Assembly: GCA_020696915.1 (NCBI GenBank)
Contig: JAJFMR010000008.1
Coordinates: 1-21,871 of the forward strand
Direction: 5' to 3'
Source of the DNA: Rhizobiaceae bacterium
GTDB taxonomy: Bacteria; Pseudomonadota; Alphaproteobacteria; Rhizobiales; Rhizobiaceae
Length of the DNA: 21,871 nucleotides
The notes under the pieces were generated by a model. That model saw only the letters and a list, made by a program, of their open reading frames with translations, had not been told where the DNA came from and did not search any database. The position numbers were made by a program, and so were the translations under genes. Shown here piece by piece: positions 8,120-16,554 of the stretch (within the stretch, counting starts at the first letter, position 1; the number at the start of each line of letters is the position of its first letter).

Positions 8120-8686
8120 TCAGCGCGCCATTGCGTGATATTCCTCGTTCGGGCGCATGTCGACGGCGGCCGCCATCCGGTTGGACATGTTGAAGAAGGC
8201 AGCGGTGGCGGCGATGTCCCAGATGTCGCGATCCGAAAAGCCCGCGGATCTGAGCGCCGCGCGATCGGCTTCCCCGATCCGGTCCGGTTCCTCGGTCAGC
8301 CTGGCGGCGAAGTCGAGCATGGCGCGCTGCCGAGGCGACAGCTCGGCGGCGCGGTAGTTCATCGCCATCATCTCGCCGAGCGCCGGGTCGCCGGAGAGCT
8401 GGCGCACGGCAGCGCCGTGCGCCACCAGGCAATAGAAGCAATGGTTTATCGATGACACGACCACCGCGATCATCTCGCGCTCGAGCTTCGTCAGCCCGGA
8501 ATCGCCAAGCATCAGCTCGTTGTACATGCCGGTGAATCCGTTCAGCTTCTTCTCGTCGAAGGCGTATGAAAGGAGAACGTTGGGGATTAGCCCGAGTTTC
8601 TCCATGCACTTGTCGAAATACGCCCGCGTCGGTTCGCCGAGTGTTGCGGACGGCGGCAGGTCGAGTGCCATGATCTTTTCGTTCAT
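8120..8686 (-). CDS. Peroxidase-related protein, carboxymuconolactone decarboxylase/AhpD-like
   Basis: A 188-residue all-helical protein of the AhpD/CMD superfamily. The redox-active site is NHCFYCLVAH with C83, C86 and H90, preceded by the usual acidic residues in LEREMIAVVVS (E69, E71). This matches the 'uncharacterised peroxidase-related enzyme' branch, where thiol-dependent hydroperoxide reduction is expected but the substrate and reductant are generally unknown. The first ATG is preceded by AGGAAGG about 9 bases upstream. No partner reductase or AhpC lies beside it. It is transcribed away from the glutamate dehydrogenase gene, with 127 bases shared between the two starts. Confidence 0.85.
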   Translation of the reverse strand: MNEKIMALDLPPSATLGEPTRAYFDKCMEKLGLIPNVLLSYAFDEKKLNGFTGMYNELMLGDSGLTKLEREMIAVVVSSINHCFYCLVAHGAAVRQLSGDPALGEMMAMNYRAAELSPRQRAMLDFAARLTEEPDRIGEADRAALRSAGFSDRDIWDIAATAAFFNMSNRMAAAVDMRPNEEYHAMAR

Positions 8687-8723
8687 GCCGGTGTTCCTTC
8701 CTCGAGTGATACGGCATCTTCGC

Positions 8724-8741
8724 CCGCCGGACAGACGGCGG
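8724..8741. promoter_or_regulatory. GC-rich inverted repeat in the divergent region
   Basis: CCGCCG (8724-8729) and CGGCGG (8736-8741) are a perfect inverted repeat with a six-base spacer (GACAGA). It sits between the divergent peroxidase-related and glutamate dehydrogenase genes. GC-rich repeats of this size arise by chance in such DNA, so a function is only possible. Confidence 0.25.
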
Positions 8742-8755
8742 CCAGAGTCGCCAAA

Positions 8756-8784
8756 CCTTTTTCATCTGTTACGATGAGAAAAGG
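8756..8784. promoter_or_regulatory. Long imperfect inverted repeat upstream of the glutamate dehydrogenase gene
   Basis: The left arm CCTTTTTCATC (8756-8766) pairs with the right arm GATGAGAAAAGG (8773-8784) over 11 base pairs with one bulged G, around a six-base centre TGTTAC. It is AT-rich in a GC-rich setting and ends 29 bases before the proposed ATG at 8814. It could be an operator serving either divergent gene or a hairpin in the 5' leader. Confidence 0.5.
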
Positions 8785-8813
8785 CATGTTTGTCGAGCAG
8801 AGGGGGTTCTCCC

Positions 8814-11800
8814 ATGGCGATCAGCGCGGCATCGAGGCGCACCCGCAGACCGCCTTCGCTCCCGAGCGAACTGGAAAAGGCAGGCCTCGCCGCCTTCCTC
8901 CTCGGCAGGGCGCCGGCCGAGGATCTCGCCGCCTACGAGCCGGCGATGCTCGAGCGGGCCGCCGCACTGGCCGGCTCCGCGGTCGCGAAACACAAAAGGG
9001 GCGAGAGCGTCATCGCCGTCGACGTCGATGCGGGCATCGTTCGCGACGGCCGCCCGGTCACCGTCGTCACGGTCGTCAACGACAACATGCCGTTCCTGTT
9101 CGATTCGGTGCTGGGTGAGATAGGCAGTTCGGCCGGCGAACCCGTGCTGGTCACCCATCCGGTCATCGACGTGAGACACGGCAAGACCGGCGTCGAGGAA
9201 ATCCTGACGGAGAGCGGCGGCTCGGCGCGCGCCGAGGACGCCGGCCGGGTGAGCGTCATTCACGTCCATATCCGGCTCCTGTCCGCAGAGGAGGCGGACC
9301 AACTCCGCGACCGGCTGGACGCGGTGCTTCGGCAGGTGCGGGCGGCGGTCGGCGACTGGAAGCCGATGCTAGCCCGCCTCGATCACGCGATCTCGGAGTT
9401 TCGCTACGCGCCGATACCTCTCGACAGGGATGCGGTCACCGAGGCGATCGCCTTCCTCGAATGGTTGCGTGACGACAATTTCACGTTTCTCGGAATGCGC
9501 GAGTTCCGGTACGTCGGCGGCGCCAGGAGCGGCATGCTGAAACGGGACGACAGCAAGGGGCTCGGCATTCTCGCCGATCCCGACGTAAGGGTGCTCAGGC
9601 GCGGCCCGGAAGGCGTGTCCACGACGCCTGAAATCCGCGCCTTTCTGCATGGACCCGATCCGCTGATCGTCACCAAGGCGAACGGCAAGTCGGTCGTCCA
9701 TCGGCGCATCTATCTCGACTATATCGGCGTCAAGACCTACGACAGGAAGGGCGCCCTGCATGGCGAGCTGCGGATCGTCGGCCTGTTCACCTCGACTGCC
9801 TATACACGCTCCGTGCTGAGCATCCCGCATCTGCGATCCAAGGCGGAGGCGGTGATCAGGAAGTCCGGCCTCAACCCGTTGGACCACTCGGGCAAGGCGC
9901 TCATCAACGTGCTGGAATCCTATCCGCGCGATGAATTGTTCCAGATTCCGACGCCGCTCCTGCGCAAGCATGCCGAGGCCATCCTGGCGCTGGTGGAGCG
10001 TCCGCGCGTCCGGGCGCTGGTGCGGGTCGACCGTTTCGACCGCTTCGTTTCCGTTCTGGTCTTCGTGCCCCGCGACCGCTACGATTCGGCGGTCCGCGAG
10101 AAGATCGGGCTCTACCTGAAGACGGTGTTCGACGGCCGCGTATCGGCCTTCTATCCGGCGTTCCCGGAAGGCGGGCTGGCGCGGGTGCATTTCATCATCG
10201 GGCGCTCCGGCGGCAAGACGCCGAAGGTCGAGGAGACGGTCATCGAGGCGGCGCTCCGGGAAATCGTCACGACCTGGGAGGACGCGCTGCGCGAGGCGGC
10301 CGCCAGTTCCGGCGGCGACCAGGCGCTTTTCAGCATCGCCGCTCGGTTTCCCGAGAGCTACCGCGGCTCGTTCTCGGCCGACGAAGCCCTGCGCGACGCC
10401 CGCTTCGTCGCCGCGATCGGCACCGGCAACCCGATCGGCATCGACTATTATCGCCGCGTCGACCAGGCGCCGCCGCAGGCAGCGTTGAAGATCTACCACC
10501 ATGGCAGCGCGGTGGCGCTGTCGCGGCGAGTGCCGATCCTCGAGAATATAGGCTTCCGGGTGATCAGCGAACGGACCTTCGAGATCGTCGATCATCCGAC
10601 CGGCCCGGTCTTCCTGCACGACATGGAGCTGGAAAACGCATTCGGCGCGGCGATCGATCTGGCCGACGGCGGCAGACTGTTCGAAGAGGTCTTCCTGTCG
10701 GTCTGGCGGGGAGAAGCCGACAATGACGGCTACAACGCGCTGGCCCAGACCGCAGGGCTCGGAGCCGCGGCAATCGGCATCCTGCGCAGCTATGGGCGCT
10801 ACCTTCAGCAAGCCGGCATCCCGCAGAGCCAGGGGTTCATTGCCGCCGCGCTCTGCCGCTATCCCGACATAGCGCGCGCCATTCACGCCATGTTCGTGGC
10901 GCGGCTCGATCCGGCTTCCGGCCCCGATGGCAACGTGACGGCAAAGCACCTCAAGGCCAGGATCAAGGATGCGCTGGAGGAGGTGCCCAACATCGACGAC
11001 GACACGATCATACGCCGCTATGTCAATCTCGTAGAGGCATCGCTAAGGACCAACCATTTCGTCCCCGGCATTCGGGCCCAAGGCTGCTCGCTGGCCATCA
11101 AGTTCGATTCGCGCATGGTGGAAGGCCTGCCGGAGCCGCGGCCCTGGCGCGAGATCTTCGTCTACGGCGCCGAGGTGGAGGGCGTGCATCTCAGATTCGG
11201 GCCGGTCGCGCGCGGCGGGCTGCGCTGGTCGGACCGCGCGCAGGATTACCGCACCGAGGTGCTGGGCCTCGTCAAGGCGCAGCAGGTGAAGAACGCCGTC
11301 ATCGTCCCGGTCGGTGCGAAGGGCGGGTTCTTTCCGAAGTTGCCGACGGTGGGCTTGAGCCGCGACCTTGTCTTCGAGAACGGCAGGAAGGCCTATGTCA
11401 ATTTTGTTACCAGCCTGCTGTCGGTCACCGACAATCTCGAGGGCGACAAGGTGGTGCCGCCGCCGCACGTCGTGCGCCGGGATGGCGACGATCCCTATTT
11501 CGTGGTCGCCGCGGACAAGGGTACCGCGACGTTCTCGGATACGGCCAACGCGATCAGCCAGAAGCATGGATTCTGGCTGGACGACGCCTTCGCGTCGGGG
11601 GGCTCGGCCGGGTACGACCACAAGAAGATGGGCATCACTGCCAGGGGCGCCTGGGAAGCGGTGAAGCGACACTTCCGCGAGATGAACCGCGACATCCAGG
11701 CATCGCCGGTCACCGTCGTCGGAGTCGGCGACATGTCGGGCGACGTCTTCGGCAACGGCATGCTGTTGTCAGAACACATCAGGCTGATCGCCGCCTTCGA

Positions 11801-13598
11801 TCACCGGGACATCTTCATCGATCCCGACCCCGACCCGTCGACCTCGATCGCCGAACGCCGGCGCCTTTTTTCGCTGCCGCGGTCGAGCTGGCAGGATTAC
11901 GACAGGTCGAAGCTCTCGGCCGGCGGGACGATCGTTTCGCGCAGCCAGAAGTCGGTCGCGCTGCCGGACACAGCCGCGAAGGCAATCGGGCTCGACGTGA
12001 GCGTCGCGTCGCCGGCGGAAATCATGAAGGCCATCCTCGCGGCCGACGTCGACCTCCTGTGGTTCGGCGGCATCGGCACCTATGTGCGGGCAAGCGGCGA
12101 AAGCAATCAGGATGTCGGCGACCGGGCCAATGACGCGATCCGCGTCACCGCGGCCGAAGTCAGGGCCAAGGTCGTCGGCGAGGGCGCCAATCTCGGCATG
12201 ACCCAGCGTGCCCGCATCGAGTTCGGGCTCCGCGGTGGTGCCTGCAATTCCGACGCCATCGACAATTCCGGCGGCGTCAACTCGTCCGACGTCGAAGTCA
12301 ACATCAAGATCGCGCTGGCCTCTGCCATGCGCGGCGGCAGGCTGTCCAGGCCGGCGCGAAACAGGCTGCTTGCCGAAATGACCGACGAGGTAGCTGCCCT
12401 GGTGCTCGCCAACAACTACGAGCAGACCCTTGCGCTGTCGGTAGCGCGGCGCACGGGCATGACCGACCTCCCTCACCATGGACGCTTCATGACGACGCTC
12501 GAAGGCCGCGGCCTGCTCGACCGCGGTGTCGAAGCGCTGCCGTCGGCGGCGGCGCTCGCCGAACGGGCCGCCCGCCGGGAGCCGCTGACGCGGGCCGAGC
12601 TCGGCGTGCTGCTTGCCTATGCCAAGATCGTGCTGTTCTCGGACATCGTGGCGAGCGACGTGCCCGACGATCCGTATTTCGAGCGCGACCTGCTGGCCTA
12701 TTTCCCCGATCGAATGGAGAAGAGATACGCGGCCGGGATCAACGGGCATCGGTTGCGGCGCGAAATCATCGCCCGGGTGCTGGCAAACGACCTCATCAAC
12801 CGGGGCGGGCCGGCTTTCGTCACGCGCCTGCAGGACGCGACCGGCCGCGGGGCCCGCGAAGTGGTGCGCGCCTTCGCGGTGGTCCGCGACGGTTTCGACC
12901 TGAACTCCCTCTATCGACAGATCGACGAACTGGACAACAGGATCGACGGCGAGGTGCAGCTCGACCTCTACACCACTGTCGGCCGGCTGCTTTCGGCGGC
13001 ATGTGCCTGGGATCTGAAGAACGGCAGCGGGGTTGCACCCCTCAGCCAGCAGATCGCAGGTCTTCAGGATGCTCGCAAGACGCTGGAGCCGAAGCTCGAA
13101 TCGTGGCTGCCAGCCTCAGGCCGGGAGGCGCTTGATGAACGGCGGCGGAACCTGGTGGCGGCTGGCACGCCAGAGCCGCTCGCCGCTCGTCTCGCTTTGG
13201 CCGACATGGCGGTGGTGGTGCCCGACATCGCGCTGCTGGCGCGTAACGGCAAGGCCGAACTTACCGCCGCTGCAAAGGCCTTCTTCGCGGTCAGCGAGGT
13301 GTTCCGCATCGGCGAGGTCGAGGACGCGGCACGGTCGATCGTGCCGCACGACTATTATGACGGGCTGGCGCTGTCGCGCGCCGTGGATACGATCGCCGCG
13401 GCGCGGCGCGCCATCGCGGGGGCCGCGCTGTCGGGCCGGCGCGATGCGGCTGACCCCGTTTCCGCCTGGATCGAGGCCGGCGGCGAGCGGGTGGCGACGA
13501 TCCGGAGCAGGCTGCAGGCACTGACCGAAGGCGGCGACATCACCCTGTCGCGGCTGTCGGTCGCGGCCGGGCTGATGAGCGACCTGAAGGCTGAGTGA
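8814..13598 (+). CDS. gdhZ: NAD-specific glutamate dehydrogenase, large (about 180 kDa) type
   Basis: Oxidises glutamate to 2-oxoglutarate and ammonium with NAD+, joining amino-acid catabolism to the TCA cycle. At 1,594 residues it fits the four-domain 1,600-residue class found in alphaproteobacteria and pseudomonads, not the 450-residue hexameric class. A long N-terminal regulatory region containing ACT-like folds precedes the catalytic core. That core begins near residue 800 with ARGGLRWSDRAQDYRTE and the lysine-bearing VPVGAKGGF. The nucleotide-binding segment VVGVGDMSGDVFGNG is near 968 and LLWFGGIGTY near 1080; a helical C-terminal domain ends the protein. ATG 8814 is chosen over TTG 8790 because GAGGGGG (8800-8806) stands 7 bases upstream. 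The 8756-8784 repeat may regulate it. The symbol follows the Caulobacter name. Confidence 0.95.
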   Translation: MAISAASRRTRRPPSLPSELEKAGLAAFLLGRAPAEDLAAYEPAMLERAAALAGSAVAKHKRGESVIAVDVDAGIVRDGRPVTVVTVVNDNMPFLFDSVLGEIGSSAGEPVLVTHPVIDVRHGKTGVEEILTESGGSARAEDAGRVSVIHVHIRLLSAEEADQLRDRLDAVLRQVRAAVGDWKPMLARLDHAISEFRYAPIPLDRDAVTEAIAFLEWLRDDNFTFLGMREFRYVGGARSGMLKRDDSKGLGILADPDVRVLRRGPEGVSTTPEIRAFLHGPDPLIVTKANGKSVVHRRIYLDYIGVKTYDRKGALHGELRIVGLFTSTAYTRSVLSIPHLRSKAEAVIRKSGLNPLDHSGKALINVLESYPRDELFQIPTPLLRKHAEAILALVERPRVRALVRVDRFDRFVSVLVFVPRDRYDSAVREKIGLYLKTVFDGRVSAFYPAFPEGGLARVHFIIGRSGGKTPKVEETVIEAALREIVTTWEDALREAAASSGGDQALFSIAARFPESYRGSFSADEALRDARFVAAIGTGNPIGIDYYRRVDQAPPQAALKIYHHGSAVALSRRVPILENIGFRVISERTFEIVDHPTGPVFLHDMELENAFGAAIDLADGGRLFEEVFLSVWRGEADNDGYNALAQTAGLGAAAIGILRSYGRYLQQAGIPQSQGFIAAALCRYPDIARAIHAMFVARLDPASGPDGNVTAKHLKARIKDALEEVPNIDDDTIIRRYVNLVEASLRTNHFVPGIRAQGCSLAIKFDSRMVEGLPEPRPWREIFVYGAEVEGVHLRFGPVARGGLRWSDRAQDYRTEVLGLVKAQQVKNAVIVPVGAKGGFFPKLPTVGLSRDLVFENGRKAYVNFVTSLLSVTDNLEGDKVVPPPHVVRRDGDDPYFVVAADKGTATFSDTANAISQKHGFWLDDAFASGGSAGYDHKKMGITARGAWEAVKRHFREMNRDIQASPVTVVGVGDMSGDVFGNGMLLSEHIRLIAAFDHRDIFIDPDPDPSTSIAERRRLFSLPRSSWQDYDRSKLSAGGTIVSRSQKSVALPDTAAKAIGLDVSVASPAEIMKAILAADVDLLWFGGIGTYVRASGESNQDVGDRANDAIRVTAAEVRAKVVGEGANLGMTQRARIEFGLRGGACNSDAIDNSGGVNSSDVEVNIKIALASAMRGGRLSRPARNRLLAEMTDEVAALVLANNYEQTLALSVARRTGMTDLPHHGRFMTTLEGRGLLDRGVEALPSAAALAERAARREPLTRAELGVLLAYAKIVLFSDIVASDVPDDPYFERDLLAYFPDRMEKRYAAGINGHRLRREIIARVLANDLINRGGPAFVTRLQDATGRGAREVVRAFAVVRDGFDLNSLYRQIDELDNRIDGEVQLDLYTTVGRLLSAACAWDLKNGSGVAPLSQQIAGLQDARKTLEPKLESWLPASGREALDERRRNLVAAGTPEPLAARLALADMAVVVPDIALLARNGKAELTAAAKAFFAVSEVFRIGEVEDAARSIVPHDYYDGLALSRAVDTIAAARRAIAGAALSGRRDAADPVSAWIEAGGERVATIRSRLQALTEGGDITLSRLSVAAGLMSDLKAE

Positions 13599-13677
13599 AC
13601 AGGACAGCCGGACCGTTCGCCAAGGTGAGGGCAGGCGTGCGTCGGCAGCGCAATCAGGGCCTCGCTTCATGAGTAAG

Positions 13678-13686
13678 CTATAGTGG
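13678..13686 (+). promoter_or_regulatory. Candidate -10 region for the SH3-protein gene
   Basis: TATAGT (13679-13684) matches the -10 consensus in five of six positions, 42 bases before the ATG at 13727. No good -35 is visible at 16-18 bases spacing. The surrounding CTATAGTGG is identical to that at 2337-2345. Confidence 0.3.
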
Positions 13687-13726
13687 CGCGACGCAGCTGT
13701 GTGCAATTGAAGGAGGGGCAGTGAGC

Positions 13727-14755
13727 ATGGCGGTTCAGGACCGGGTGAACGCCATGCTGCGTGTTGCCGCACTATGCTGCCTCGTTTCGATGGCGGCCAC
13801 GGCCGAGGAGCGCCTCGGATGGCATGGCAAGAAAGGGGAGGGTGGTGCATCGCTATTCTACGGCATTCCCCAGACCGGCTACGCCCCCGTTTCCTTTTCC
13901 TGCGCACAGGGCAGCGACGAACTTGTCTTCGCCTTGACGTTCGAGCCCATTGGCCCGGCCGGGGATGCGAAAATCGAGGTCTTGCTTCAGGCCGGAGGCA
14001 TCGAGGTGCCGATCGTCACGACCGGCACGCGGCTCGAGATCGATGACCTCTTCATCCTCGAAGGACGGACAGTGCTCGACGCGCGTCTGACCGATCTGAT
14101 CGCCGCTCGCGGCACGCTGCATGTCTTTGTCGGGGATGGGGCGGAGGAGTTTCCGCTGGACGGCGCGAAGGAGGCCGCGGCCGCGCTGATCGAAACCTGC
14201 GTCGCGCGAGCCGGACAGGCTGACAGTGCGGGCGTCGCAACCTGTTCAATCTCTGCCTGGTCGATCGACACCGATCCGGACGGGCTGAATGTGCGGGCGC
14301 TTCCGGAAAGCACCGCAACGATTATCGGCACGCTTCCCGCAGCGCGGGAGGTGGATGGCGACCGCTTCGCCACCGAGGTCTCGATAACCGGCGCGAAGGA
14401 TGGCTGGTTGAGAATCTCGGAGGGTATGGTGATCGACTATATCGGGGACGAGCCGTCCGAAATTGTCTTCGAGGGTGAGGGTTGGGTGTCGGGCAGTCAC
14501 CTCGGTCTTGGCCTCAACTACTCGATTTTACATAGCGGCCCTTCGCACGACTCCCCCACGGTCGCGACCCTCTCTGGCAATGACGCCGATGGTCTGGCTC
14601 ATGGGCCGGACATATTTCGGGTCGATCGACTCCACGCCTGCCAGGGCGACTGGGTGGAGGTTGAGGGGACGCTGGATGACGGATCGCCGGTCGCTCCCCG
14701 CCTGCGCGGCTGGACAACAGGGACCTGCTCGAACCAGGTGACGACCTGTGGATAA
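13727..14755 (+). CDS. Secreted protein with tandem SH3-like segments and an unassigned N-terminal domain
   Basis: A 342-residue protein of unknown role, predicted to be periplasmic. A signal peptide is likely: a hydrophobic stretch (about residues 11-24) ends in MAATA-EE. Residues about 28-158 (GWHGKKGEGG to LIETC) form a domain I do not recognise. Two bacterial SH3-like segments follow. The first covers about 173-258, with SIDTDPDGLNVRALP and a closing GWVSGSHLG; the second covers about 260-335, with LHSGPSHDSPTVATL and RGWTTGTC. Such SH3 pairs commonly bind cell-wall peptides. A strong AGGAGGGG (13711-13718) could serve GTG 13721 or ATG 13727; the ATG is chosen, but a start at 13754 is also possible. 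It lies 128 bases after the glutamate dehydrogenase stop and probably has its own promoter. Confidence 0.7.
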   Translation: MAVQDRVNAMLRVAALCCLVSMAATAEERLGWHGKKGEGGASLFYGIPQTGYAPVSFSCAQGSDELVFALTFEPIGPAGDAKIEVLLQAGGIEVPIVTTGTRLEIDDLFILEGRTVLDARLTDLIAARGTLHVFVGDGAEEFPLDGAKEAAAALIETCVARAGQADSAGVATCSISAWSIDTDPDGLNVRALPESTATIIGTLPAAREVDGDRFATEVSITGAKDGWLRISEGMVIDYIGDEPSEIVFEGEGWVSGSHLGLGLNYSILHSGPSHDSPTVATLSGNDADGLAHGPDIFRVDRLHACQGDWVEVEGTLDDGSPVAPRLRGWTTGTCSNQVTTCG

Positions 14756-14966
14756 GACGGGGAAGGTCATCCATAATGATCATTCCACTGCGCAGGCCTG
14801 GTCGCGCTGGCGCTGCTGCTCGCTGATGTTGGGCGGCGGCGGCTCAGTCGGCTTGGTGTCCCGCGCCGAGGGCCCAATCGGCCAGGATCAGTTGGCGGCG
14901 GGTGCTGCCGGATACCGCAATTTCGTTCGACAAGGACAAACCATACGATAGGCGCGTTCTCCTTTT

Positions 14967-15010
14967 CGCATAGGATTCTCCGGAAAAGGACTCCACTTTT
15001 CGATCCGATG
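14967..15010 (-). repeat. Degenerate copy of a rhizobial intergenic palindromic repeat
   Basis: Read on the minus strand the segment contains GATCGAAAAGTGGA, then TTTTCCGG and TATGCG. This matches from memory the very common Hyphomicrobiales intergenic palindrome whose core is GATC-CCGAAAAGTGG followed by TTTTCGG and ATCATGCG. On the plus strand CGGAAAAG (14981-14988) faces CTTTTCG (14996-15002) and GGAT faces ATCC further out, so a hairpin with mismatches can form. No second copy is in this window, so family membership is recognition only. Confidence 0.45.
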
Positions 15011-15013
15011 ATT

Positions 15014-15027
15014 TAGGCGATCGCCTA
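15014..15027. promoter_or_regulatory. Perfect 14-base palindrome upstream of the transporter gene
   Basis: TAGGCGATCGCCTA reads identically on both strands and ends 42 bases before the ATG at 15070. The position fits an operator for the transporter gene. It immediately follows the degenerate repeat, so it may instead be part of that element. Confidence 0.4.
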
Positions 15028-15069
15028 CCGACGCGCCCGCGGGCAGACGGAGCAATGCGGGGAGCGGAC

Positions 15070-16470
15070 ATGACGGCAGGCGGCAAGACGAGGACGGGCC
15101 GGCGCGGCATCTTCAGCTGGATGCTGTTCGATTGGGCGCAGCAACCGTTTCACACGCTGATCGTCACCTTCGTCTTTGCCCCCTATTTTGCATCGGCGGT
15201 AGCGCCCGATCCGGCGCGCGGCCAGGAACTGTGGGGCTATGCGGCGGGCGTCGGCGGGCTGCTGATCGCGCTGACGTCGCCCGTGCTCGGCGCCATCGCC
15301 GACGCCGCCGGACCCCGCAAACCCTGGGTCTTCGGGTTCTCGGTGCTCGGCGTCATCGGCTGCCTGATGCTCTGGTACGCGGTGCCCGGAATGTCCGGCC
15401 TGACGCTGGTCCTCGCCGCAGTCGTCATGTCGCTGGTGGGCATGGAGTTCGCCGCTGTGTTCACCAACTCGATGATGCCGGACCTGGTGCCGCGTGCCGA
15501 ACTCGGGCGGCTCTCCGGTTCGTCCTGGGCGCTCGGCTACCTCGGCGGGCTGGTGTCGCTGGTGCTGGTCCTCGGCTTCATGGCCGGTCAGCCCGACACG
15601 GGCAGGACGCTGTTCGGCATCGAACCGCTGTTCGGCCTCGACACCGCAAGCCGCGAGGGCGATCGCGCCTCGGGACCGCTGACGGCCCTCTGGTATGTCG
15701 TGTTCGTGCTGCCGATGTTTTTCTGGACGCCGGACGTGAAGCGCAAGGCTTCGGCCGCCGGAGCCGTTGGCCGCGGTCTTGCCGAACTGGCAAGGACGCT
15801 TCGCCGGCTGCCTTCGGAGCGCAGCTATTTCAGCTTCCTCGTATCGAGCATGTTCTACCGGGACGCGCTCAACGCTCTCTATTCCTTCGGCGGCATCTAC
15901 GCGGCAGGCGTACTCGGCTGGACGGTCGTGGAGATCGGCATCTTCGGGATAGTTGCCAACGTGACCGGGGCGATCGGCGCGTGGGCAGGGGGGCGCGCCG
16001 ACCAGGCGTTCGGACCGAAACGTGTGGTCAGCGTGTCCATCGTCATCCTGACGCTCTGCTGCGTTATCGTCATTTCCACGACCAGGACGGACGTGCTCTT
16101 CGTGACGGTCGCCGCGGCGTCGGCGGGAAGCAGCCTTCCCGATCTGGTCTTCTACGTCGCCGGGGCGCTGATCGGCGCAGCCGGCGGCTCCATCCAGGCG
16201 GCGTCTCGAACCCTGCTGGTCGATCAGGTCGAGCGCGGGAAAGTGACCGAGGCATTCGGGCTCTATGCCCTGTCGGGGCGCGCCACGAGCTTCATCGGAC
16301 CACTCGCCATCGGTCTGGCCACCGGCCTGTTCGCCTCCGAGGTTTTCGGATTCTCGAGCGAAGACGCCCAGCGCATCGGCGTTACGCCGATCGTCGTCCT
16401 TTTCCTGGCGGGGCTGGCGCTGCTGCCATGGGTGAAAAGCCGCGACTATTCCGGGACGTCCGGCAGCTGA
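15070..16470 (+). CDS. MFS transporter, UMF1/Atg22-like family
   Basis: A 466-residue inner-membrane protein with about 12 hydrophobic segments and a central charged loop (VKRKASAAGAVGRG). The first segment carries the family's FDWAQQPFHTLIVTFVFAPYF-type signature, also found in the fungal vacuolar effluxer Atg22, and YAAGVGGLLIALTSPVLGAIAD follows. GRATSFIGPLAIG near the end is also typical. The transported substrate is not known for most bacterial members. ATG 15070 is preferred to ATG 15055 because GGGGAG (15059-15064) lies 5 bases upstream and the extra five residues are not needed; the choice changes little. Possible control by the 15014-15027 palindrome. It is convergent with purH, 84 bases apart. 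Confidence 0.85.
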   Translation: MTAGGKTRTGRRGIFSWMLFDWAQQPFHTLIVTFVFAPYFASAVAPDPARGQELWGYAAGVGGLLIALTSPVLGAIADAAGPRKPWVFGFSVLGVIGCLMLWYAVPGMSGLTLVLAAVVMSLVGMEFAAVFTNSMMPDLVPRAELGRLSGSSWALGYLGGLVSLVLVLGFMAGQPDTGRTLFGIEPLFGLDTASREGDRASGPLTALWYVVFVLPMFFWTPDVKRKASAAGAVGRGLAELARTLRRLPSERSYFSFLVSSMFYRDALNALYSFGGIYAAGVLGWTVVEIGIFGIVANVTGAIGAWAGGRADQAFGPKRVVSVSIVILTLCCVIVISTTRTDVLFVTVAAASAGSSLPDLVFYVAGALIGAAGGSIQAASRTLLVDQVERGKVTEAFGLYALSGRATSFIGPLAIGLATGLFASEVFGFSSEDAQRIGVTPIVVLFLAGLALLPWVKSRDYSGTSGS

Positions 16471-16522
16471 TCATCGGCGGCGAGCAAATCGCTGGCGCCG
16501 GGGAAAGCAGGAAGACAGAGCG

Positions 16523-16541
16523 TTCCCGCGGCTCCGCGGAA
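16523..16541. terminator. Hairpin between convergent transporter gene and purH
   Basis: TTCCCGCG (16523-16530) faces CGCGGAA (16535-16541) around a GCTC loop, giving a seven-pair GC-rich stem with one bulged C. It lies about midway in the 84-base gap between two convergent stops, so it could end transcription from both sides. No uninterrupted T-run follows on either strand. Confidence 0.45.
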
Positions 16542-16554
16542 AGCGGAAATGTTC

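Larger units (their letters stand above)
14756..15069. other. Gene-poor interval of 314 bases
   Basis: No convincing gene is seen between the SH3-protein stop and the transporter start. A GTG frame at 14748-14951 (67 codons) has no recognisable domain. Around 14798-14860 one plus frame gives a hydrophobic LVALALLLA and another gives LGGGGSVGLVSRAEG, which could be a frameshifted lipoprotein remnant, but this is weak. The right half holds the repeat at 14967-15010 and the palindrome at 15014-15027. Confidence 0.5.

Noticed and set aside
9369..10949. 526-codon minus-strand frame inside the glutamate dehydrogenase gene
   Set aside because: It is antisense to a continuous, well-conserved enzyme, with no ribosome site or domain of its own.
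14748..14951. 67-codon GTG-started frame after the SH3-protein gene
   Set aside because: It has no clear ribosome site and no recognisable similarity, and it overlaps the preceding stop; it is kept only as a weak remnant idea.
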